This document shows, in pieces, positions 27,063 to 36,700 of a stretch of 64,000 nucleotides of DNA (its first letter is position 1; every line of letters starts with the position of its first letter). The notes under the pieces were generated by a model that was given only the letters and a program-made list of their open reading frames with translations, made no database searches and had not been told where the DNA came from. Source of the DNA: CAJQPP01 sp963793465 (GTDB lineage: Bacteria; Planctomycetota; Planctomycetia; Pirellulales; Pirellulaceae). The translations under genes were made by a program, and so were the position numbers. Where the stretch lies: assembly GCA_963793465.1 (NCBI GenBank), contig CAWCAJ010000011.1, positions 62,001-126,000 on the forward strand. The letters run 5' to 3'.

Positions 27063-27099
27063 CAAAAAAAGCCAGGGCTGGCCCTGGCTTGATTTTTTT
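27063..27099 (-). terminator. Rho-independent terminator, bidirectional form
   Basis: AAGCCAGGGC (27069-27078) pairs with GCCCTGGCTT (27081-27090) around a two-base loop. T-rich tails lie on both sides: a run of A at 27064-27070 read from the minus strand and a run of T at 27093-27099 on the plus strand. Its obvious client is the minus-strand gene ending at 27125/27233. Confidence 0.88.
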
Positions 27100-27190
27100 G
27101 ACTTTCAACGGTTGTTCCGGGTCATCAGGATCCGTATCCCTCCGGAATTTTTTCCAGGGTGGCTCCGTTACCAGATTGATCTCTCTTTTT

Positions 27191-27204
27191 ACCGCGACCG
27201 CGGT
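27191..27204 (-). promoter_or_regulatory. Candidate second SECIS-like hairpin
   Basis: On the minus strand ACCGC pairs with GCGGT around the four-base loop GGTC. The loop starts about 22 bases after the end of the second in-frame TGA (27223-27221), the position expected for a bacterial SECIS. Its GGU loop start resembles known elements. The local sequence is GC-rich, so a chance hairpin is quite possible. Confidence 0.35.
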
Positions 27205-27232
27205 TGCGACCTTTGCCGCTTCACGTGCCCTG

Positions 27233-27826
27233 TCACTGACTGGGCAAGGGCAGGGCTTGCAAGTCTCCCAGATCCATCCGGGCCAACCGAATCGACGATT
27301 CCAGGTCCTCGGCGCAACGTTTGGCCAGTTCCCCATCGCCGAGCTGTTCGGCCTCGCGGGTCAGCTGGGTGTAGTGCTGCCGCGCGGCATCGATCTCGGG
27401 CATCCATTGCTCTTCCGGCAGGCCTTCCAATCGCATCAGCCAAGTCATGTAATATTGGGAATTGGCCAGTGTGGACTGCACTTCGGCAACAAAACGGGGA
27501 TCCGCGTCCTGGTCTTGCCGCACATCCTGCAGCAAAGACTGCAATGCCTCGCGGGCCTGGGGAAGTTCACTGGCCATCATCTGGGCTTTAGCCTTTTCCA
27601 GCATCAAGCCCCGGGATTCTGCCAGCCTGTCGCCCGGCAGGTCCGCCAATACCGCATCGAACTTCTCAACGGCCGCGGGCCAGTCCTGGGTGTCGACACA
27701 GTGCCGGGCCTCCTTCAACATCTTGTTGATGCGATCAATTTCCAGTTGTTCCTGACCAGGACCCAAGTGGTAAATCACACCACCCAGTCCGGCGAATAAC
27801 CAGGCCACAATCAGCAGAACCCTCAT
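27233..27826 (-). CDS. Membrane-anchored helical protein of unknown function, frame continues past two TGA codons to 27125
   Basis: Up to the first TGA it has 197 residues: a short N-terminal membrane anchor (MRVLLIVAWLFAGLGGVIYH), then a helical TPR-like region (WPAAVEKFDAVLADLPGDRLA) ending MDLGDLQALPLPSQ. ATG 27826 is preceded by GGAAAG. The same frame then reads TGA-QGT-TGA and 31 further open codons (SGKGRNRGRGKKRDQ up to EGYGS) before a TGATGA double stop at 27122-27127. A basic Gly/Lys tail after a CxxxC pair would be reasonable for such a protein, so the TGAs may be recoded. Otherwise the gene simply ends at 27233. The family is not known to me. Confidence 0.7.
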   Translation of the reverse strand: MRVLLIVAWLFAGLGGVIYHLGPGQEQLEIDRINKMLKEARHCVDTQDWPAAVEKFDAVLADLPGDRLAESRGLMLEKAKAQMMASELPQAREALQSLLQDVRQDQDADPRFVAEVQSTLANSQYYMTWLMRLEGLPEEQWMPEIDAARQHYTQLTREAEQLGDGELAKRCAEDLESSIRLARMDLGDLQALPLPSQ

Positions 27827-28151
27827 GATTTTCTTTCCATGGTTGAATATGGATCGCAGGATTGACGACGTTCGACCCATTTTAAGGCCATCGATACCAT
27901 GCTGGCAAACGGTATCTACGAAAAAGATCGACGAATGGTGGTCCAGTTCTACAGTAAATGAGCGTTCCGATGGCGGACGATGGTGGGATACCAGGTCCCT
28001 TTTCCGGGGTTGGCATGATTTTCAGCCCGAGGTCCTCTGCCAGGTACACGAGGCTGCGGGCGTTGCCAGGTGCCGCGGAGTCGGTCCGGCTGCAAGTGCA
28101 GGGATACCTGACAAGCCAGTTTGGCATGACCCGTGTCAGCAGCGGCCCGTG
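27827..28151. other. Intergenic region, possible gene remnant
   Basis: About 325 bases between the small membrane protein and the AAA_28 gene. Two minus-strand frames contain protein-like fragments (for example VYLAEDLGLKIMPTPEKG near 28000), but neither has a family match or a convincing start. A CCCGTGTCAGCA sequence occurs twice near 28130-28155. Confidence 0.35.
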
Positions 28152-28739
28152 TCAGCAAATAAAGCTGCCCAACTTATCAATCGCATTCTGAAGTTTTTTG
28201 AGGAACGACGTTTGGTGGGCAATGAAACTGTAATTGGGGTGTTGGCCCCATATTTCCTGAAGCCGTCGGTCCAGTTGCACCGCTTCTTCCAAAGACTCGG
28301 TCCGCGTCGGGTTCCCCCCTTCGATGGACAGTTTCCCCACGGCGGCGGTTTCAAAAAAAATGACGGCATCGTAGCGGGCCAGTTCCGCTTCCAGGGTTGT
28401 GTTCAGGTTCTTGAAGAAACCGCCGTCGCCGTTATCAGGCCAATAAACCACGCTGTCGAGCGTACCGCGATCGCAGAGCAGGATGCGATCATGGTAGATG
28501 GCCGAGTGCACATCCTCCAGATTGCGTTGCACGTGATAGATGGCGTGCTGGGCGGAACGCCGTGCATGGATTTCCTGAAAGCGTGGAAACCCGCCGGAGA
28601 ACAGCATGGTGGCAGCTTCGGGCACGATCACGATTCGCTCGCCGACTTCCCGTCGCATCAGGTCCGCGGCCGTTGTCTTGCCGCCGCCGGGGCCGCCGGT
28701 TAATACGATGCGATGACAGCCTTGACTGGACAGAGTCAT
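28152..28739 (-). CDS. AAA_28-type ATP/GTP-binding protein
   Basis: 195-residue P-loop NTPase. Walker A GGPGGGKTT at residues ~15-23 sits directly after a short beta strand (HRIVLTG), followed by VPEAATMLFSGGFPR, which is typical of the AAA_28/NadR-kinase-like group. The helical HARRSAQHAIYHVQRNLED and the Walker B-like ILLCDRGTLDSVVYWP segment also fit. It is the last gene after the MoxR/VWA run, 177 bases downstream of the second VWA gene, so linkage to that operon is possible but not certain. Substrate unknown. Confidence 0.82.
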   Translation of the reverse strand: MTLSSQGCHRIVLTGGPGGGKTTAADLMRREVGERIVIVPEAATMLFSGGFPRFQEIHARRSAQHAIYHVQRNLEDVHSAIYHDRILLCDRGTLDSVVYWPDNGDGGFFKNLNTTLEAELARYDAVIFFETAAVGKLSIEGGNPTRTESLEEAVQLDRRLQEIWGQHPNYSFIAHQTSFLKKLQNAIDKLGSFIC

Positions 28740-28916
28740 TCAATCTCCATGGATGCAAAGTCGGTTTGTGCTCTGGCCAGACCCGATCAGGGCCTGTGAA
28801 ACAGGGTTCGTCGATTTCGTCCGATAGTCGCCGATCCCCAACAGTTGCTGATTCTCCGCGTAGGGCAATTTCAATCGCAACCTCTCCTCGAAGCCTGCCA
28901 GCTGCGGCGGAAACGC

Positions 28917-29915
28917 TCAAGCGGGCAGCGATGGAGCGGTTGGGCGATGGGTGACGCCGGCCCGGAATCCAGTTCCGAAATAATGCAACAAAATGGGGAC
29001 GATGGCAAAACACGTGGAACCAACCGCGACCGCCAACAAAGCCCATTCGCGACGGGTCCAAGCTCGCATGGCATCCTGGTCGTTGACCTCGGTAAATTGT
29101 TCCACAATCTGCGATGTCAAGTGTTTCTGGTTCCCGTTGTGGTAGGTTCCACGAAGTCGATTGGCCATTTGCCGCAGCGTGTTTACGTCCTGTCGCGATT
29201 GATGACCGTCAATAAACGTCCCCGAGTTGGGGTCGCCCACTCCCACCACCAGGAAATCGCGAACCGAGGCTGGCAATTTCGGCATACCGGTGGCCGGAAC
29301 GGTATCTCCATCGGTGAGCATCAATAGGTAGGTGCTGCCTGGGTTCCAGGGTTTGGCCGTTCTGGTGGCCTGCTGGATACCGGACATCAAGTTGGTTTTG
29401 CCAGACTTGTAAGCATGCCACAAGGGCATCTTTTCCATGATATGTCGCACCACTTCGTGATCCTGTGAATCCTCCAGCAGCATCTTGGCATCGGTGTAGA
29501 CGGCAATCACGGAAATCTTGAACTGACGCATTGGAATGCGGTTGAACAGGGACTCCAGGACATCGGACGCTCGCTGCCGACGACTCAGGTCGCCGTCGGG
29601 CCCGGCATCCGCCAGCCTCATACTGGGAGAAACATCCACGATCAGCACCAGATGTTTGTATTCGTTTTCGGGAATGGTGTCCTGATTGTGGACCTGGGCT
29701 TCTACCGTCAGCCACAGGGAAGCGAACCCCCAGGCCGCCAGTGAGAGGCCTGTCACACGCATCAGCGGTGCCAGCCAGGTCCACCAGGCCGTCTTGCCCA
29801 GCGGTCCAAACGCCAGATGGCGAATTTTGCGGATCCTCTGCGAATGTCGGAGCTCGGCCAGGCAGGAAATGAAAGCCACGCTGGCCGCCATGATCTCGGG
29901 TAGTTGGGTTACCAT
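28917..29915 (-). CDS. BatB-like VWA membrane protein
   Basis: 332 residues. Membrane spans near the N-terminus and again near the C-terminus flank a von Willebrand A domain with an intact metal site (IVDVSPSMRLAD, GKTNLMSG, MLTDGDTVP). Such proteins act with MoxR-family AAA+ chaperones in membrane complexes. ATG 29915 overlaps the upstream gene's stop by seven bases; the open frame continues upstream inside that gene, so I use the internal ATG. The C-terminal ~15 residues are Pro/Thr-rich. Confidence 0.88.
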   Translation of the reverse strand: MVTQLPEIMAASVAFISCLAELRHSQRIRKIRHLAFGPLGKTAWWTWLAPLMRVTGLSLAAWGFASLWLTVEAQVHNQDTIPENEYKHLVLIVDVSPSMRLADAGPDGDLSRRQRASDVLESLFNRIPMRQFKISVIAVYTDAKMLLEDSQDHEVVRHIMEKMPLWHAYKSGKTNLMSGIQQATRTAKPWNPGSTYLLMLTDGDTVPATGMPKLPASVRDFLVVGVGDPNSGTFIDGHQSRQDVNTLRQMANRLRGTYHNGNQKHLTSQIVEQFTEVNDQDAMRAWTRREWALLAVAVGSTCFAIVPILLHYFGTGFRAGVTHRPTAPSLPA

Positions 29916-30874
29916 GGCGTGTACCTCAGCCCGAGGAGTGAAATCAGGCTGATGCCAATCAGCGACAGACCTGCGATGGCGAAGGGTTGAAACCAATCCA
30001 GCACTTCCGCGTAGGTGCGTTTCATTTCGGCAACTTCCATCTTGTCGATCCGCGCGAACACGTTCTGTAAGGCCTGGGTGTCCTGCGGACTGAATGACTC
30101 GCCACCGGTGATGTTGGTGATGGTCGCAACTTCCGGCGGTGTCATTCCCTCGCCGATATGGATGGAGTACACGACGATCCTGTCATCTCGCAGTCCGCGT
30201 CCAATTTCCTCCTCTTCTCCGGAACCCAGATCCGCACTCATGCCATCGGAAACCAGGATGATCATGCGATCACCTGACTCCCTTGTGACCAGTACTTCCT
30301 GGCATTTTTTCAGACCCAACCCAATCATCGTTCCCCCGCCGTAGCCAGGGGGCAGTCTCCGCGGATTGAGGAATTCGGTGGAACAGCGGAAAGCCGATGG
30401 ATCGGTGGTCAACGGGATCCAGTGCTGGGCATTGGTTCCAAACACCGTCAGCCCAAAGGCATCACCCAGGCGTGTTTCCACGAATCCGTTGATGGCTGCC
30501 ATGGCCGCATCATAGCGAGTTCCGCTGCCAAACTGACCGGTCATGCTGCCGCTCAAGTCCAAGCAGAATTCAATGTTGGTCAATTCCCGCTCCGCCTGCG
30601 GCACTCCCAACCGTCGTGGCTCCGCCAACAGGATGATCGCGACGGCCAGCATCAACGGCGCAGCACTCAAACAGCACTTAATCACCAGGTCGGCAAAACG
30701 CCCGCGTTTGGCAACGCCATGATCCTGGGGCAGGGCAATGCGACCATCATCGCCAAAATTCAGGGGACCCCGCCCACCCAGCGTGGGCAGCTGGTCGCGG
30801 AGCCAGATCCAGATCAGCATCCCGGCTGGCAAAAACAGCGCGAACAGAATGTACCAGTTGCCGAAACTCATCAT
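29909..30874 (-). CDS. BatA-like VWA membrane protein
   Basis: 321 residues: two N-terminal membrane spans, a VWA domain with the metal-binding motif FCLDLSGSMTG (residues ~103-113), GGGTMIGLGL and LVSDGMSADL, and a final C-terminal membrane span. This is the standard BatA (aerotolerance operon) architecture. It overlaps the upstream gene by four bases (ATGA) and the downstream VWA gene by seven. The two VWA proteins probably form a heteromeric membrane complex. Confidence 0.9.
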   Translation of the reverse strand: MMSFGNWYILFALFLPAGMLIWIWLRDQLPTLGGRGPLNFGDDGRIALPQDHGVAKRGRFADLVIKCCLSAAPLMLAVAIILLAEPRRLGVPQAERELTNIEFCLDLSGSMTGQFGSGTRYDAAMAAINGFVETRLGDAFGLTVFGTNAQHWIPLTTDPSAFRCSTEFLNPRRLPPGYGGGTMIGLGLKKCQEVLVTRESGDRMIILVSDGMSADLGSGEEEEIGRGLRDDRIVVYSIHIGEGMTPPEVATITNITGGESFSPQDTQALQNVFARIDKMEVAEMKRTYAEVLDWFQPFAIAGLSLIGISLISLLGLRYTPW

Positions 30875-31701
30875 TCAAAGCCGGGGGTATCTGCGGGTAG
30901 GTTGCGAAAGGGTTGCAGTAACTCGGCCAGGTCCACCTGCCGATCCGGGTGTGGACTGTGCATCCACAGCTCAAGTTGCTGCATCAGGGGACCGGCCTGT
31001 GGGTGTTCTCGAATTTTTTTCCAGGCCTCGGCGGGATCTGTTGCATCCAACTGCAGCCGTTGTCGCCAATAGGCGAACAGCATCCGCTCCAGCTCGGCAT
31101 ACTGTTGTTTGGGCATGCGGTTTTCGGCGGCAGCCTGAAGTCGAGCTTGCAGCAGATCGGCCAGACTGGCCGGTTGCGGCTGCGGATCTGCAACCTGTGG
31201 TTGGGTGCGCCCCAGGAAAATCAGCCCCAACAACACCAGAGTCCAAAGCGCGATGGCAGCGATCATCAGATTGCGATAGCCACCCAGCCGTGGCAGCCAG
31301 CCTGTCTCCAGTGCATTTGGCTCGACCTGCCCGGGCGGCAACAAAGATCTTACTTCCACGGGAATGGCAGGCAGGTCAGCCTTGGATGAGCCATCTTTAC
31401 GGACCAACCATTCGGACAGATCGTATTCGCCCGGCTCCAGTCCATGAAACACCAGATCGTAACGAAAGCGGTCACCGTGGGGAAACACTCCGGTGATTCG
31501 CACCACCATGGGATCCTGGTCCACGATGGGTTTGGCAGCCAATTCGGTTCCCGGCAGAATGATCTGGTCAATGCGGCCCGGGGCGCCCACGGTGGGCCGC
31601 GGGTTTTGGGCAACTGCCGGGTCAGCCAGGGCCAGCATCAACGACAGCATCCCCAACCATGTCAACGAAGCGGCATCGGGTCGCAAGGCAAGCAGTGTCA
31701 T
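30871..31701 (-). CDS. Membrane protein of the MoxR/VWA operon, unknown function
   Basis: 276 residues with a signal peptide or N-terminal anchor (LTWLGMLSLMLALADPAVAQ), a beta-rich extracytoplasmic part (VRITGVFPHGDRFRYDLVFHGLEPGE), one membrane span at ~145-165 (LMIAAIALWTLVLLGLIFLG) and a cytosolic helical C-terminus. Position between the DUF58 and BatA genes is typical of DUF4381-like proteins in such operons, although the domain is too divergent for a firm call. It starts at the T-A-ATG overlap with the DUF58 stop. Confidence 0.8.
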   Translation of the reverse strand: MTLLALRPDAASLTWLGMLSLMLALADPAVAQNPRPTVGAPGRIDQIILPGTELAAKPIVDQDPMVVRITGVFPHGDRFRYDLVFHGLEPGEYDLSEWLVRKDGSSKADLPAIPVEVRSLLPPGQVEPNALETGWLPRLGGYRNLMIAAIALWTLVLLGLIFLGRTQPQVADPQPQPASLADLLQARLQAAAENRMPKQQYAELERMLFAYWRQRLQLDATDPAEAWKKIREHPQAGPLMQQLELWMHSPHPDRQVDLAELLQPFRNLPADTPGFE

Positions 31702-32567
31702 TAACGGGCTCCCCGGCCTAGCAGCCCTCGCGACTTGAAGAAATGTCTCAGTCGATAGGCGAATGGTTCATCGGTGCGAATCAGCAGGTGGTCCACGCGG
31801 CCGCGTTTCAGTTCCTGTTTCAAGGTCATAAGGTCGATTCCCATATGCTTGCCCCGGGTGGTCAGCGGTCTACCCGTTTCCGCCTCTTTGGCTCGCACAA
31901 AGCCGGCGCCAGACAGTCGTACTTCGGCTGGATCCATGAGCTGCAGGGCCACGACATCGTGTTTCTGGCCCAGCCGTTTCAAGGGACCGATGGCCTCCGG
32001 CTGGTGCAGGTCGGAAAGTGCGATGATCAGGGACCGATGCACCAGCAGGGGTGCCAGTTCGCGGATGCGATCGGCCAACTGGGTTTCTTCGCGAACATTG
32101 TAAGTCCGCAACTTGTGCAGCCATTGCAGGATTTTGGCACGCGACAAACTGGGGTTGTAACGTAAGTCTCGATCACCGACACCCACCACGGCGACGGGGC
32201 TGATGCGATCCAGACAGGCAAATGCCAAACCGCCAGCGATATGGACCGCCGTGGCATATTTGCTGTGCCGAGTCGAACTTACGGTCATGGAGGCGGAAGA
32301 GTCGATCAGCAGGTAACAGGGCATGCGTTTGGGAGTTTCAAATTCCTTGACGTGGAATTTACCGGTCCTGGCCGTAATCCGCCAATCAATCGACCGCACG
32401 GGGTCTCCGGGCTGATACAAACGGGATTGCACGTATTCGGTGCCACTGCCCAGGAACGGAGAAGCATCGTTACCGTAGCTGAAACTGTCGGCCAGCCGTT
32501 TCACCGCCATAACGAATTGGCGGGAGTCCAGCGTATCGATTGGGTCGAGTTGATACTGTTTGTGCAT
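31701..32567 (-). CDS. DUF58 domain protein
   Basis: 288-residue cytosolic protein typical of MoxR operons. The DUF58 core is seen in DPVRSIDWRITARTGKFHVKEFE, followed by a VWA-like fold with LLIDSSASM and LIIALSDLHQPEAI. Start at ATG 32567 (MHKQYQLDP) because the upstream MoxR gene ends at 32575; the frame is open a little further. It is tightly packed with its neighbours. Confidence 0.92.
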   Translation of the reverse strand: MHKQYQLDPIDTLDSRQFVMAVKRLADSFSYGNDASPFLGSGTEYVQSRLYQPGDPVRSIDWRITARTGKFHVKEFETPKRMPCYLLIDSSASMTVSSTRHSKYATAVHIAGGLAFACLDRISPVAVVGVGDRDLRYNPSLSRAKILQWLHKLRTYNVREETQLADRIRELAPLLVHRSLIIALSDLHQPEAIGPLKRLGQKHDVVALQLMDPAEVRLSGAGFVRAKEAETGRPLTTRGKHMGIDLMTLKQELKRGRVDHLLIRTDEPFAYRLRHFFKSRGLLGRGAR

Positions 32568-32574
32568 GCCGCTA

Positions 32575-33594
32575 TCAGGCGATCGTGGAGGCCGACAATC
32601 CCATCTCATTCATGATATCCTTGAGTACCGACTGGCCCGTCAATCCATCGGCCAGGGCCTCATAATTCAGGCGGATGCGGTGCAAGATCACGTCTTCCGC
32701 CAAAGCGTACATGTCTTCCGGGACCACGTAGGGGCGGCCGTGAATCAGAGCCCGCGCCCGGGATGATTTCAGCAACGCGATACCGGCGCGTGGCGAGCAG
32801 CCGACCTCCAGGGCCGGATGAATGCGTGTGCGATTGACCAGTTCCACAACATGGTCCATGAAAACGTCGCTGATGTACACGTCCTGCACGGCTTGCATAC
32901 AAACGATCAGATCCTCGGTGTGCCCAACCGGTTCCTTGTCCAACACGTCGAACTCGGTACGCGCCACCGCTCCCTGGTCTTCGCGGCGAATACCCAGAGC
33001 GGAATTGCGACGCAGGATTTCCTTTTCTTCGCCCGGCGTGGGGTAGACAAGACGGTGACAAAGCATGAATCGATCCAACTGGGCTTCCGGCAATTCAAAG
33101 GTACCGCTTTGTTCGATCGGATTCTGTGTGGCGATGACCAGAAAGGGGGCCGGCAGGCCAAACGTCTCATTGCCAATCGTGATTTTTCGCTCCTGCATGG
33201 CCTCCAGCAGGGCACCCTGGACTTTGGGAGCGGCCCGGTTGATCTCGTCCGCCAACAGCAGATTGGTGAAAATCGGACCCTTTAGAATCTTGAACTCGTT
33301 GCTCCGCTGGTCCAGAATTTCCGAGCCCAGGATATCCGAAGGCAGCAGGTCGATCGTGAATTGAATTCTGGCAAAATCCAGATCCACGGTCTTGGATAAC
33401 ACGGAAACCAGCAATGTCTTGGCCAGGCCAGGGACGCCCTGCAGCAAAAGGTGACCCCCCGTGAACAGGGCAATCAAAGTGCGTTCCACGACCACGTCCT
33501 GGCCGACCACCACCGTGGCCACACGTTCGCGAATTTTGCGGATGAAATCCACCGCCTTTTGAGTTTCGGGATTCCCTTGTTCAGCGGTGGCCAT
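32575..33594 (-). CDS. MoxR-family AAA+ ATPase
   Basis: 339 residues. MoxR AAA+ chaperone that works with the VWA and DUF58 proteins encoded downstream. Visible motifs: a Walker A-like LLQGVPGLAKTLL (residues ~53-65), Walker B LLADEINRAAPKVQG, sensor 1 LVIATQNPIEQSGTFELPEAQLDRF, and sensor 2 region CSPRAGIALLKSSRARA. AGGAA lies upstream of the ATG. It is the first gene of a five-gene overlapping operon running to 28917. Confidence 0.95.
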   Translation of the reverse strand: MATAEQGNPETQKAVDFIRKIRERVATVVVGQDVVVERTLIALFTGGHLLLQGVPGLAKTLLVSVLSKTVDLDFARIQFTIDLLPSDILGSEILDQRSNEFKILKGPIFTNLLLADEINRAAPKVQGALLEAMQERKITIGNETFGLPAPFLVIATQNPIEQSGTFELPEAQLDRFMLCHRLVYPTPGEEKEILRRNSALGIRREDQGAVARTEFDVLDKEPVGHTEDLIVCMQAVQDVYISDVFMDHVVELVNRTRIHPALEVGCSPRAGIALLKSSRARALIHGRPYVVPEDMYALAEDVILHRIRLNYEALADGLTGQSVLKDIMNEMGLSASTIA

Positions 33595-33689
33595 GAGCTC
33601 GGTTCCTGTTTCTGTGGGGCTTCTGCAAGGTCCAGTATAACCTGCCGGTCACGATTGGGGGGCTGTTTGAGCGGCAGGTCGAACCGCAA

Positions 33690-33718
33690 TTGGTTATTGG
33701 AGTCTCTTCTTCTATAAA
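33690..33718 (+). promoter_or_regulatory. Candidate sigma70-type promoter of valS
   Basis: TTGGTT (33690-33695), a 17-base spacer and TATAAA (33713-33718) upstream of the valS start at 33789, leaving a leader of about 60 bases. No T-box structure was recognised. Confidence 0.5.
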
Positions 33719-33788
33719 TAGGAGCGGACCGGCCTGCCATCCACGGCCGGATACCTCCCTTGAAAAACTGAAACCAAGCCACAGAACC

Positions 33789-36700
33789 ATGACCTCGACC
33801 GCCCAGGATATTCCCAATCGCTTCGATTTTCACGCCGCCCAGCCCCGGATCTACCGGATGTGGGAAAGTGGCGGGTTTTTTCATGCCGAACCGGACCCCT
33901 CAAAACGGCCTTACAGTATCGTGATCCCACCCCCGAATGTCACGGGAGCGCTGCATTTGGGGCATGCCCTGAACAACACGTTGCAGGACATTCTGATTCG
34001 GATGAAGCGAATGCAGGGCTTCGAGGCCCTGTGGATGCCCGGAACCGATCATGCGGGAATTGCCACCCAGGCCCGAGTCGAGAAACGGCTGAAGCACGAG
34101 GAAAACAAAACCCGTCATGACCTGGGTCGTGAAGCGCTGGTTCAGCGGATCTGGCGTTGGAAGGACCAGTACGAACAACGGATCCTGGATCAACTCAGGC
34201 AGATGGGATGCAGTTGCGATTGGCAGCGCACACGGTTCACCTTGGACGATATGTGTGCCCGGGCCGTGCGGCACACTTTTTTTGATCTGTTTTCACACGA
34301 CAAGATTTATCGTGGCAAACGACTGGTCAATTGGGATACCTATCTGCAAACAGCCGTCAGTGACGACGAAGTCTTCAACGAGACCGTGCAAGGTAGTTTC
34401 TGGCACTTCCGCTACCCCGTCATTGATCCTCAGTCTGGCGAACCAGAATTCGTGACCATTGCCACGACCCGACCGGAGACCATGTTGGCTGATACGGCGG
34501 TGGCCGTGCACCCCGATCCCGCGGCGGCTTTTGACAAGCTTGAATCGGAATGGCGGCAAAAACGCCAGGAGGCCCGCGAATCGGAGAGGCCACAGCTGGA
34601 TGAACAGCTGCAGGCTCTGCAGCAACGCCGCGCCGAGTTCCTGCCGGGGTTGCAGCAGTTGGCGGCCATGGCGGCAGACGGGCGACAATTGCGTTTGCCA
34701 CTGATGAACCGGGTGATTCCGTTGATTGCCGACGTGTGGGCGAAACCGGAACTTGGTTCGGGTTGCGTCAAAATCACACCGGCGCATGATCCCAATGACT
34801 ATGAAGTGGGCCAGCGAGCCGATTTGCCGATGATCAACATCATGAACCCGGACGGAACTCTGAATGCCGAAGCCGGGGAGTACCAGGGCTTGAACATCAA
34901 ACAGGCGCGCCAGCGGGTCGTCGCCGACCTGCAGGCATTGGGTCTGGTGGCGGACATTGAACAACGTGAAATCGAGTTGCCTTTTTCGGACCGCAGCAAG
35001 ACTCCGATTGAGCCCCTGTTGGCGGATCAGTGGTTTGTCCGCATGGAGCAATTGGCCCAGTCGGCCATGGACGCCGTCGTTTCGCAGAAAATCCGGATCC
35101 TGCCCGATCGCTATACCAAGGGCTACCTGGACTGGTTAGCGGAGAAACGAGATTGGCCAGTTTCCCGTCAACTTTGGTGGGGACATCAGATACCGGTCTG
35201 GTCGCGGACCTTGGACTCCGATCTGGAAGTCAAGGAACTGCAACAAGAGTTGCAGGAAGGGCTGAATATCGATGGCACCACCGCCTCCATTCAGTTTGAA
35301 CTTTGCCCGGAAACGAATGCCACCAAACGCCGGGCTTTGCATCTGCCTTTCGCGACTTGTCACGTTTGCGTGAAGACCCAGGGAGATCCCCTGGAGTCGA
35401 TTCTGGAGGGGATGGGATTTGTCCGCGAGGAGGATGTTCTGGACACCTGGTTCAGTTCCGCCTTGTGGCCCCATTCGACACTGGGATGGCCGGATAAAAC
35501 CGCGGACCTGCAGTACTTCTATCCCAGCAGCGTGCTGATCACCAGCCGGGACATCATCACCCTGTGGGTTGCCAGGATGGTGTTGATGGGACTGAACAAC
35601 ACGCACGAAATTCCCTTTCGTGACGTTTACATTCACCCCAAAATCCTGGACGGTGAGGGGGAAACCATGTCGAAAACCAAAGGCAATGGAATCGATCCGC
35701 TGGATGTCATTGACAAGTTTGGGGCCGATGCCCTGCGATTCGGCATGGCTCACCTGACCACGGAAACTCAGGACGTGCGAATGCCTGTCCAGTTCGAATG
35801 CCCCCATTGCGAGCACTCCATCGAGCAAACTCGCAAGAACCGGGAATTGCCCAGGATCGAATGCCCTGCCTGCCGAAAGCCGTTTGCCACGCAATGGGCG
35901 GAGACCGCGGAAGATTCCGCGCTCAAGCGAGGGCCCGTGTTGAGCGAACGGTTTGAAGTGGCACGCAATTTCACCAACAAACTCTGGAATGCTTCACGCT
36001 TTGCGATGATGCATCTGCAGGACTACGAGGCGGGGGACATCGACCCGACGGAGCTCAATATTGAAGACCGCTGGATTCTCAGCCGCCTTGCCACGGTCGT
36101 GGGTAAGGTGACCGCAGGGCTGGAGAACTACAAATATGCCGATGCTTCACGAGAACTGTATGCATTCGCCTGGGAGGACTTCTGCAGTTTCTATCTGGAG
36201 ATCCTGAAGGACCGTTTCGCCGATCCCCGGCAACGGGTCCTGGCACAGAGGATGTTGGCTCACACTCTCGATCAGTTGCTGCGATTGTTGCACCCCATCA
36301 TGCCCTTCATTACCGAGGACATCTGGCAACGGCTTGCAGAATTCGCACCTCGTCGTGGTTTTCCCCGGGCGTCCGAACCGGCCGGATGTCTGATCGTGGC
36401 CGCCTGGCCGGAAACGACATTGGCACAGCAGGACGAGGAAATCGAACAACAATTTGCTCTTTTTCAGAACGCGTTGCGAGCCGTCCGTGAGATTCGCAGT
36501 CGCCAGAATATACCGCCACGCCGAGAGATCGAATTCTCAATCCGTACTGACTCGCTTGTGCAGGCCAGCCTGCAACCGCTTTTAAAATATTTCCCGTCCA
36601 TGGCCGCAGCAACCTGTTCGGCTGTGGGGCGGGAGGTGGCGGTCCCGGCCATGAATGCCATTGTGTCCCTGGATGGAATGGACATTGTTGTGGACCTGCA

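Noticed and set aside
26986..27336. Minus-strand frame that reads through the terminator at 27063-27099
   Set aside because: It competes with the frame of the small membrane protein and passes through an intrinsic terminator; retained only as an alternative explanation for the TGA-containing tail.
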